A stretch of 64,000 nt of DNA from Streptomyces sp. NBC_01198. GTDB taxonomy: Bacteria > Actinomycetota > Actinomycetes > Streptomycetales > Streptomycetaceae. The position numbers were made by a program, and so were the translations under genes. The stretch is taken from positions 7,759,001-7,823,000 of the forward strand of contig NZ_CP108568.1 of NCBI RefSeq assembly GCF_036010485.1. The letters run 5' to 3'. Position 1 is the first letter of the stretch. Every line of letters starts with the position of its first letter. Positions 29,000 through 37,100 of this stretch are shown here, piece after piece. Under the pieces are notes generated by a model. It saw only the letters and a list, made by a program, of their open reading frames with translations, was not told the DNA's origin and did no database searches.

Positions 29000-31900
29000 A
29001 TGAACGCACCGCCCCGCCCCGAGCAGCGGTTCCGTCCGCACCGCCGGCGCCCGCACGCCCGCAGCCGCACGCTGGGTGTGATGCTGGCAGCGCTGGCCCT
29101 CGTCCTGGGAAGCGGCGTCGCCGTCGGCGCCCGGCACGCCGCCGCGGCCGATCAGCCCTGGATGAACACCGCACAGGCGCCGCTGGACCGCGCCAACGAG
29201 CTGCTGGCCGCGATGACGCAGGCCGAGAAGCTGACCATGATGCACGGCGGCCAGGGGTGCGGCTACGTCGGCTGCGTCGACGCCAACACCCGGCTCGGCA
29301 TCCCGGCGCTGCACCTGCAGGACGGCCCGGTCGGCGCGGGGGACGGCTTCACCAACGTCACCCAGCTGCCGGCCCCGGTCGCGGGCGCGGCGAGCTGGGA
29401 CACCTCGCTGATGAACCAGTACGGCCAGGTGCTCGGCTCCGAGCAGTGGGGCAAGGGCACCAACGTGGTGCTGGCCCCGACGATCAACATCGTGCGCGAC
29501 CCGCGCTGGGGACGGGCCTTCGAGTCCCTGGGCGAGGACCCGTACCTCGCCGGGCAGATGGGCGCCGCCGACATCCAGGGCATCCAGAGCCAGGGTCCGA
29601 TGGCCCAGGTCAAGCACTACGCGGTCTACAACCAGGAGACCAACCGGAACAACATCACCGACAACGCGATCGTCTCCGACCGCACCGAGCGGGAGATCTA
29701 CCTGCCCGCGTTCGAGACCTCGGTCAAGCAGGGCGGCGCCGACTCGGCGATGTGCTCCTACTCGGCCATCAACGGCGCCTTCGCCTGCGAGAACGGGCAG
29801 TTGCAGAACACCGTGCTCAAGGGCGACATGGGCTTCACCGGCTTCGTCACCTCCGACTGGGGCGCCACCCACTCCACCGTCGCCTCGGCGAACAACGGCC
29901 TCGACATGGAGATGCCCGGCAGCGACTACTACGGCTCTGCGCTGACCACCGCGGTCGGCAACGGCCAGGTCTCCCAGGCGACGATCGACGACCACGTCCG
30001 CCGGATCCTGACCTCGATGTTCAAGGCGGGGCTCTTCGACCACGCGCAGACCGGCAACACCGGCTCGGTCGTGACCAGCAGCGCCCACAGCGCCACCGCC
30101 AAGCAGGTCGCGCAGGAAGGGTCGGTGCTGCTGAAGAACACCGGCTCCGTCCTGCCGGTCGGCACCGGCACCGACTCGATCGCCGTCATCGGCGACGACG
30201 CGGGCACCAACGCGATGGCGCAGGGCGGCGGCAGCGCGGGTGTCAACGCCCCGTATCTCATCACCCCTTACCAGGGCATCAAGAACCGGGCCGGCAGCGG
30301 CGTCAACGTCACCTACTCCCAAGGCGACACGCCCTCCAGCGGCGCGCTCCCGCCGGTCGGCAGCGCCTACCTGACCCCGAGTTCGGGCAGCGGCGCCGGC
30401 CTCACCGCGTCCTACTACAACAACACCGCACTGACCGGCACGCCGGTGGTGACCCGCAACGAGTCCACCGTGGACGACGTATGGGGCGGCGCCTCGCCGG
30501 CTCCGGGCGTCAACGCCACCAACTGGTCGGCCAAGTGGACCGGCACCCTGCACCCGCCGACCACCGGCGCCTACCAGCTGTCGCTGACCAGTGACGACGG
30601 CTCGCGGGTGTACGTCAACGGGCAGCAGATCATCAACAACTGGTTCAACCAGGGCAGCACCACCCGCACCGGCAGCGTGTCACTGACCGCGGGCCAGCCG
30701 GTCAGCGTCGAGGTCGACTACTACAACGGCGGCGGCGCCAGCAACGCGACGTTCGGCTGGAGCATCCCCGGCCAGTCCGTGCACGACCAGGCGGTCGCGG
30801 CCGCGAAGGCGGCCAAGCTGGCCGTGGTGTTCGTCTCGAACTTCGAGTCCGAGGGCGGCGACCTGAGCGGCATCACCCTGTCGGCCGAGCAGAACACGCT
30901 CGTCGCCGACGTCGCCGCGGCGAACCCCAACACGGTCGTCGTCGTCGACAGCGGCTCCGCGGTGACCATGCCGTGGGTCAACGCCGTCAAGGGCGTGGTC
31001 GAGGCCTGGTATCCGGGTCAGGAGGACGGCAACGCGATCGCGTCGCTGCTGTTCGGCGACACGAACTTCAGCGGGAAGCTCCCGGTGACCTTCCCGACCG
31101 CGCTGTCGCAGGGGCCGACCAACTCCACCGCCCAATGGCCCGGCCAGAACGGCCAGGTGCAGTATTCCGAGGGGCTCAAGGTCGGCTACCGCTGGTACGA
31201 CAGCCAGAACCTCACGCCGCTCTTCCCGTTCGGGTTCGGCCTGTCCTACACCACCTTCTCCTACGCGAACCTGACGGTCGGCCAGCCCGACGCGAACGGC
31301 AGCGTCGCCGTCGGATTCGACGTCACCAACAGCGGCTCGCGGGCCGGCGCCGAGGTTCCCCAGGTGTACGTCGGGCAACCCGGCTCGGTCGGCGAACCCC
31401 CCAAGAACCTGCGCGGGTTCAGCCGGATCAACCTCAACCCGGGCCAGACCCAGCATGTGGCGATCAGCCTGGACGCGCGCAGCTTCCAGTTCTGGAACAA
31501 CGGCTGGACCAACGCGGCCGGCACCAACACCGTCTACGTCGGCTCGTCGTCGCGGGACATCAAGCTCACCGGCACCACCACGGTCGCCGGCAGCTCAGGC
31601 GGCGGCGGGGGCGGCACCCAGACGGCCCTGCCCCGCACCGGCTGGACGGTGACCGCGTCCTCCACCGGCGGCGGTGACGTGCCGGCGAACATGCTCGACG
31701 GCAGCACCGGCACACGGTGGACCACCGGCATCCCGATGGCGAACGGCCAGTCGTTCACGCTCGACATGGGCGCGGCCAAGAGCATCGACCAGGTGGTCAT
31801 GGACTCGGCCGGCAGCGCGGCCGACTACGCCCGCGGCTACCAGGTCTTCACCTCCACCGACGGCACCAACTTCGGCAGTGCCGCGGCCACCGGCACCGGC

Positions 31901-32440
31901 ACCGGGGCCCAGGTGACGGCGACGTTCGCGGTCAGATCGGCCCGTTACGTCAAGGTCGTGCAGACCGGCACCTCGACCAGCTGGTGGTCGATCGCCGAGC
32001 TCAACGTCTTCACCGACGGCAGCACGGGAAGCGGCGGCACCGGCGCGGTCCTGCCCCGAACCGGCTGGAGCGCGACCGCGTCGTCCACCGGCGGCGGTGA
32101 CGTGCCGGCGAACCTGCTCGACGGCAGCACGGCCACCCGCTGGAGTTCCGGTGTGCCGATGGCCGGGGGCGAGTCGTTCACCCTCGACCTCGGCTCGGCG
32201 AAGACCTTCTCCAAACTCACCATGGACTCAGCCGGCAGCACGGCCGACTACGCCCGCGGCTACCAGGTCTTCACCTCCACCGACGGCAGCACCTTCGGCA
32301 GCGCCGTGGCCACCGGCACCGGCACCGGCGCCCTGGTGACGGCGACGTTCCCGGCGAAAACGGCCCGTTACGTCAAGGTCGTGCAGACCGGCACCTCGAC
32401 CAGCTGGTGGTCGATCGCGGAGGCCGACCTCTACAACTGA
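29000..32440 (+). CDS. Secreted GH3 glycosidase with PA14 and two discoidin domains
   Basis: A 1146-residue secreted enzyme. It has an Arg-rich n-region and hydrophobic signal core (VMLAALALVLGSGVAVG) with likely cleavage after HAAAA near residue 50. The GH3 N-terminal barrel has its catalytic Asp at about 286 (FVTSDWG). The alpha/beta-sandwich domain is interrupted by a PA14 domain near 459-597 (GLTASYYNNTALTG, YVNGQQI). A fibronectin-III-like segment follows (VPQVYVGQPG). Two tandem F5/8 type C (discoidin/CBM32-like) domains lie near 873-1005 and 1013-1146. Beta-glucosidase, xylosidase or related activity is possible; the sugar cannot be fixed from sequence. ATG 29000 has ACGGAG upstream. 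LacI-type control is suggested by the palindrome at 28819. Confidence 0.92.
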   Translation: MNAPPRPEQRFRPHRRRPHARSRTLGVMLAALALVLGSGVAVGARHAAAADQPWMNTAQAPLDRANELLAAMTQAEKLTMMHGGQGCGYVGCVDANTRLGIPALHLQDGPVGAGDGFTNVTQLPAPVAGAASWDTSLMNQYGQVLGSEQWGKGTNVVLAPTINIVRDPRWGRAFESLGEDPYLAGQMGAADIQGIQSQGPMAQVKHYAVYNQETNRNNITDNAIVSDRTEREIYLPAFETSVKQGGADSAMCSYSAINGAFACENGQLQNTVLKGDMGFTGFVTSDWGATHSTVASANNGLDMEMPGSDYYGSALTTAVGNGQVSQATIDDHVRRILTSMFKAGLFDHAQTGNTGSVVTSSAHSATAKQVAQEGSVLLKNTGSVLPVGTGTDSIAVIGDDAGTNAMAQGGGSAGVNAPYLITPYQGIKNRAGSGVNVTYSQGDTPSSGALPPVGSAYLTPSSGSGAGLTASYYNNTALTGTPVVTRNESTVDDVWGGASPAPGVNATNWSAKWTGTLHPPTTGAYQLSLTSDDGSRVYVNGQQIINNWFNQGSTTRTGSVSLTAGQPVSVEVDYYNGGGASNATFGWSIPGQSVHDQAVAAAKAAKLAVVFVSNFESEGGDLSGITLSAEQNTLVADVAAANPNTVVVVDSGSAVTMPWVNAVKGVVEAWYPGQEDGNAIASLLFGDTNFSGKLPVTFPTALSQGPTNSTAQWPGQNGQVQYSEGLKVGYRWYDSQNLTPLFPFGFGLSYTTFSYANLTVGQPDANGSVAVGFDVTNSGSRAGAEVPQVYVGQPGSVGEPPKNLRGFSRINLNPGQTQHVAISLDARSFQFWNNGWTNAAGTNTVYVGSSSRDIKLTGTTTVAGSSGGGGGGTQTALPRTGWTVTASSTGGGDVPANMLDGSTGTRWTTGIPMANGQSFTLDMGAAKSIDQVVMDSAGSAADYARGYQVFTSTDGTNFGSAAATGTGTGAQVTATFAVRSARYVKVVQTGTSTSWWSIAELNVFTDGSTGSGGTGAVLPRTGWSATASSTGGGDVPANLLDGSTATRWSSGVPMAGGESFTLDLGSAKTFSKLTMDSAGSTADYARGYQVFTSTDGSTFGSAVATGTGTGALVTATFPAKTARYVKVVQTGTSTSWWSIAEADLYN
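31629..32437 (+). repeat. Tandem duplication encoding the two discoidin domains
   Basis: Two copies of a roughly 385-base unit start near 31629 and 32052, offset by 423 bases (141 codons). Long identical stretches remain at the DNA level, for example around GGCGGCGGTGACGTGCCGGC and CGTTACGTCAAGGTCGTGCA in both copies. The copies differ mainly in the middle, consistent with a fairly recent duplication or ongoing gene conversion. The duplicated discoidin domains probably bind carbohydrate. Confidence 0.8.
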
Positions 32441-32667
32441 CAGTGATGATGTTCGTGGTGACGCTACGGGTGGGCCTGACTCGCCAACTGACTGACGTCT
32501 CGACTGTCCTGTTTGGGATTTGTCGGCCCGCCGGGCGTCACCACGCACGCGGCCGGACGGGCGCTTGTGACTTCATAGGAGCTTGGTCCAGAAGCCCCGT
32601 CACTGTCTTGTCCACCCGCCCGACCGGCGCGTGCCGCCCTCGGAACGGACACGCCACAAGGACGGAC
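32441..32667 (+). ncRNA. Candidate bridge-RNA region of the IS110 element
   Basis: Between the GH3 stop and the transposase ATG lies a 227-base non-coding stretch in the position of the left end of IS110 elements, which in studied members is transcribed into the guide (bridge) RNA. A segment at 32568-32582 resembles the right-end motif at 33751-33766, as a donor-matching loop would. I could not fold it reliably, so this is positional inference. Confidence 0.35.
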
Positions 32668-33753
32668 ATGACCAGCATGACGCACGACGGCCCGCAGATC
32701 ACCGGCGGAGTCGACACCCACGGCCTGACCCACCACGCGGCGGTGATCGACACCATCGGCCGGCACCTGGCTGACCAGGAGTTCCCGGCCACGATCCGCG
32801 GCTACCGGGATCTGCTGGCCTGGATGCGTTCACTCGGCGAGCTGGCCGCGGTGGGTGTGGAGGGCACCGGCGCCTAGGGGGCCGAACTCGCCCGGGTGCT
32901 CACCGCCGCAGGAGTCACAGTCATCGATGTCGACCGTCCGGACCGCAAAACCCGGCGGATGAAGGGCAAGTCCGACCCGATCGACGCCTACGCCGCCGCG
33001 ACAGCCGTACTGTCCGGGCGGGCCACCGGCACCCCCAAGAGCCGGGACGGCGTGGTCGAGGCCGTGCGCGTGCTGCGGACCGCTCGCCGCAGCGCGGTCA
33101 AGGCCCGCACCCAGGCGATGAACCAGATCCGGGGCCTGCTGGTCTCGGCGCCTGCGATGCTGCGCGAGCAGGTCGCGGGAGTGGACCGGGCCACGCTGAT
33201 ACGCACGCTCGCCCGGCTGCGGCCCGGCGACGACCTGTCCCGCCCGCTGACCGCCACCCGGGCAGCCCTGCGCCGCCTGGCCCGCCGCCACCAGGCGATG
33301 GACGCCGAGATCGCCGAGCTGGACGCGGAACTCGGTCCGCTGACCCGGCAGGCCGCTCCCGCACTGCTGGAACTGTTCGGCGTCGGCCCCGAAACCGCCG
33401 GCCAACTGCTGGTCTCGGCCGGGGACAACCCCGAACGTATGCGTTCGGAGGCCGCCTTCGCGCACCTGGCCGGGGTCGCACCGATCCCGGCATCCTCCGG
33501 CCGCACCCACCGCCACCGCCTCAACCGAGGCGGCGACCGGGCCGCGAACAACGCCCTGCACACCATCGTGCTCGTCCGCATGCGCTACGACGAGCGCACC
33601 CGCACCTACGTCGAACGCCGCACCAAGGAAGGCCTGTCCAAAAAGGACATCATGCGCTGCCTCAAACGATTCGTCGCCCGCGAGGTCTACCGCGCCCTGA
33701 CCAGCACACCGACCGAACAAGCCACACAAACCGACCTTGCTCCTGCCGCTTGA
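32668..33753 (+). pseudogene. IS110-family transposase interrupted by an amber codon
   Basis: A 361-codon frame starting MTSMTHDGPQITGGVDTHG. The N-terminal DEDD RuvC-like domain shows Asp in GGVDTH, Glu in GVEGTGA and Asp in KSDPIDAYAA. The C-terminal part carries the transposase_20-type segment FGVGPETAGQLLVSAGDN and AGVAPIPASSGRTHRHRLNRGG. Codon 70 is TAG (32875-32877) where relatives have Tyr (EGTGAYGAEL), a one-base change. The rest of the frame is open, so the element is probably recently inactivated and immobile unless helped in trans. Confidence 0.85.
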
Positions 33754-33779
33754 CATCTATAGGAGCATCCCCGCTCACA

Positions 33780-33816
33780 GCAGGCGGCCCGCCCGGACAC
33801 CGGCCGGGCCGCCTGC
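33780..33816 (+). terminator. Hairpin terminator, probably the displaced GH3 terminator
   Basis: GCAGGCGGCCCG (33780-33791) pairs perfectly with CGGGCCGCCTGC (33805-33816) over a 13-base loop. It follows the IS right end directly. No comparable hairpin follows the GH3 stop on the other side of the IS, so this may be the original GH3 terminator now 1.3 kb away. Confidence 0.65.
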
Positions 33817-33886
33817 GCGTCGCCGTCGGTGCCACCTCGGCGCCGCAACGAACCCCGCCCCAGGACACTTTCTCCGTTCGCAGATA

Positions 33887-33900
33887 TTGACAACGTTGTC
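33887..33900. promoter_or_regulatory. Promoter -35 with overlapping LacI-type operator for GH92
   Basis: TTGACA (33887-33892) overlaps the perfect 12-bp palindrome GACAACGTTGTC (33889-33900), whose central CG is typical of LacI-family operators. Binding would block the -35 box. It lies about 225 bases before the GH92 start. It differs from the GH3 operator, so a different repressor is likely. Confidence 0.6.
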
Positions 33901-34125
33901 GGTGAGAGCGACGCTAGCGACGTTTTCCATCCGGGTGCGCCGCAGCGCGAGCCCTTCACCGTGCGTGGAGTCGTCGTATGGCCCGAGAGCTCTGCCCCTG
34001 CTTATGACGCCGGCCGAGGGACGGCAGGCCGTGGATCCCACCCGTGACGGACGGAAGACGGCAACCGGGATCTCCCCTCGCGGCAGGCGACGGCCGCGAC
34101 AACACTCCCACCGAAAGGCTCTGTT

Positions 34126-37100
34126 GTGTCACATCCCCCTCACGCCCACCTCCTGTCCTTGAGACGGTGGGTGAGCGCGGCAACAGCACTGCTGTTGCCG
34201 GTGCTGGCGCTCGCGGTCTCCCCGGCCGCGCACGCGGCGGCGAACGGCACCGCTCCGGCCGGCAGCTTCAGCTCCTCGTTCGAGACGTCCGACCCGCAAC
34301 CCGCCGCGAACGCCGTCGAGACCGACGCGCACGGCGACCCGGTGCAGAAGAACCTCAGCGGATCGAGCCCCTCCGGCCTGCCCGGCAGCCTGCTCGGGCA
34401 GGTCGGCACGGTGACCGCGAGCGCCGAGAACGCCCCGGGCGAGGTCGCGGTGAACCTCAAGGACGGCAATCCGTCCACCAAGTGGCTCACCTTCAGCTCG
34501 ACCGCCTGGGCGGCCTACCAGCTGAACAAGCCCGCCACGGTGGTGAAGTACGCGCTGACGTCCGCGAACGACTCGCCCACACGCGACCCGAAGGACTTCA
34601 TCCTCCAGGGGTCCGACGACGGCAGCGGCTGGGTGGACCTGGACAAGCGGACAGGGGTGACCTTCAGCGGCCGCTTCGCCACCAACACCTACACCGTCGC
34701 CAACACGACGGCCTACCAGTTCTACCGGCTCGACGTCACCGCCAACTCCGGTGACCCGATCATCCAGTTGGCGGACTGGGACATCAGCGACGGCTCCACC
34801 GTCCAGCCGCCCGCCACCCCGATGGTCACCAGCCCCGGCTCCGGCCCGGTCAGCGGCTACAACATGAAGGCGAACGCCGGCTTCACCGGAGTGGCCTCGC
34901 TGCGGTACTCCGGCGGTGCCCAGACCGACGGCGAATCGTCGGCCACCAACCAGCTCTTCGACGTCAACATCCCGGTCGGACCCAAGAGCCGGCTGTCGTA
35001 CAAGATCTTCCCGGAGTTCACCGGCCACGACGCCCAGTACCCGTCGACGTACGCCGCCGTGGACCTGCACTTCACCGACGGGACCTACCTGAGCCGGCGC
35101 TCGCCCGTCGACCAGCACGGCTACCCGCTCACGGCAGCCGGCCAGGGCGCGTCGAAGGTGCTCTACGCCGACCAGTGGAACGCGGTCGCCTCGGACATCG
35201 GCAATGTCGCCGCGGGCAAGACGATCGACCGCATCCTGCTCGCCTACGACGACCCGCAGGCCAAGGCCGCGACGCGCTTCCAGGGCTGGCTCGACGACGT
35301 CACCGTCACGGGCACCCCGGCGCCGATCGACGCCTCCAGCCTGACCGACTTCGTCGACACCCGTCGCGGGACCAACGCTTCGGGCTCGTTCTCGCGCGGC
35401 AACAACCTGCCCATCTCGGCGGTGCCGAACGGCTTCAACTTCTTCACGCCGGTCACCGACGCCTCGTCCGACTCGTGGGAGTACGCCTACCAGCAGTCCA
35501 ACAACGCCGCGAACCTGCCCACGCTCCAGGGACTCGCGATCTCGCACGAGCCGAGCCCGTGGATGGGTGACCGCGACCAGATGTCGGTCATGCCCGTGCC
35601 CGCCGGCGGATCGCTCACCGGGTCGCCGAGCAGCCGGGCTCTCGCCTTCAGCCACGACGACGAGATCGCCCGGCCCGACCTCTACCAGGTCACTCTGAAG
35701 GACGGCCTGGTGGCACGGATGTCGCCGACCGACCACGGCGGCGTCATGCAGTTCACCTTCCCCGCGGGGCAGGCCACCGGAAGCCTCGTCTTCTTCAACG
35801 GCACCTTCAGCATCGGCACGGACGGTACGTACACCGGCTGGGTCGACAACGGCAGCGGGCTGTCGGCCGGCCACACCCGGATGTTCGTCGCCGGGACCTT
35901 CGACCGGGCCCCGACCACCTCCACCGGCACCTCCGCGACCTTCGACACCTCGTCCGACCCGCAGGTCACGCTGCGCATAGCGACGTCGTTCATCTCGACC
36001 GACCAGGCGCGCAAGAACCTCGACCTGGAGGTCACCGGACGCAGCTTCGACCAGATCCACACCGCCGCCACCGCGGCCTGGAACGACCGTCTCGGCCGGA
36101 TCTCGGTGGCCGGCGCCACCCAGACCCAGCAGGTGACGCTGTACTCCAACCTGTACCGGCTGAACCTCTACCCCAACTCGCAGTCGGAGAACACCGGCAC
36201 CGCGTCCGCGCCGCACTGGCAGTACGCGAGCCCGGTCTCACCGCCGACCGGCACGACGACCACCGGCACCACCGGCGCGAAGCTCGTCGACGGACAGCTC
36301 TATGTGAACAACGGCTTCTGGGACACCTACCGCACCGTCTGGCCCGCGTACTCGCTGCTCTACCCCGACGTCGCGGCCAAGATCGCGGACGGCTTCGTGC
36401 AGCAGTACCGCGACGGCGGCTGGATCGCCCGCTGGTCGTCTCCGGGATACGCCGACCTGATGACCGGCACCAGCGCGGACAACGCACTGGCGGAGGCCTA
36501 CCTCAACGGGGTGAAGCTGCCCGACCCGCTCGCCGCCTACGACGCCGTGGTCAAGGACGCGACGGTCGCCTCCGGGCGCAGCGAGGTCGGCCGCAAGGGG
36601 ATCGAGTCCTCGCTCTTCCTCGGCTACACCCCCACCTCCACGGGGGAGTCGGTGTCCTGGGCGCTCGAAGGCTTCATCAGCGACTACGGCATCGGCAACA
36701 TGGGCGCGGCCCTGGCGAAGGACCCCAAGACGCCGAAGTCCGAGCGCGCCCGCCTCAAGGAGGAGTCCGCCTACTTCCTGGAGCGCGCCCGCGACTACGT
36801 CAACCTCTTCGACACCAAGACCGAGTTCTTCGAAGGACGCAGCGCCGCAGGCGACTTCCTCGCCGGTGATCCGCTCGACTGGGGCGGGGTCTACACCGAG
36901 ACCGACGGCTGGAACTACGCCTTCACCGCCCAGCAGGACGGCCAGGGCCTGGCCAACCTCTACGGCGGCAAGAAGGGACTGGAGAAGAAGCTCGACCAGT
37001 TCTTCGCCACCCCGGAGAACGCCGACCACCCCGGCGGCTACGGCGGCACCATCCACGAGATGGTCGAGGCGCAGGCGGTACGGCTGGGCCAGCTCGGCAT

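Larger units (their letters stand above)
32441..33770 (+). mobile_element. IS110-type insertion element (degenerate)
   Basis: A single IS110-family transposase gene with flanking non-coding ends inserted between the GH3 and GH92 genes; the outer limits are approximate. IS110 elements have no terminal inverted repeats. A 16-base motif TGACATCTATAGGAGC at 33751-33766, starting at the transposase stop, recurs as TGACTTCATAGGAGC at 32568-32582, 85 bases before the transposase start. TTGACA at 33750-33755 faces outward and could give the -35 box of the circular-junction promoter known for this family. The 227-base leader before the transposase is where IS110 elements encode their bridge RNA. Confidence 0.7.
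33754..34125. other. Intergenic region before the GH92 gene
   Basis: This 372-base stretch contains the right end of the IS, a strong hairpin at 33780-33816, a LacI-like palindrome overlapping a TTGACA at 33887-33900, and the leader of the GH92 gene. I see no coding sequence in it. Confidence 0.6.
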
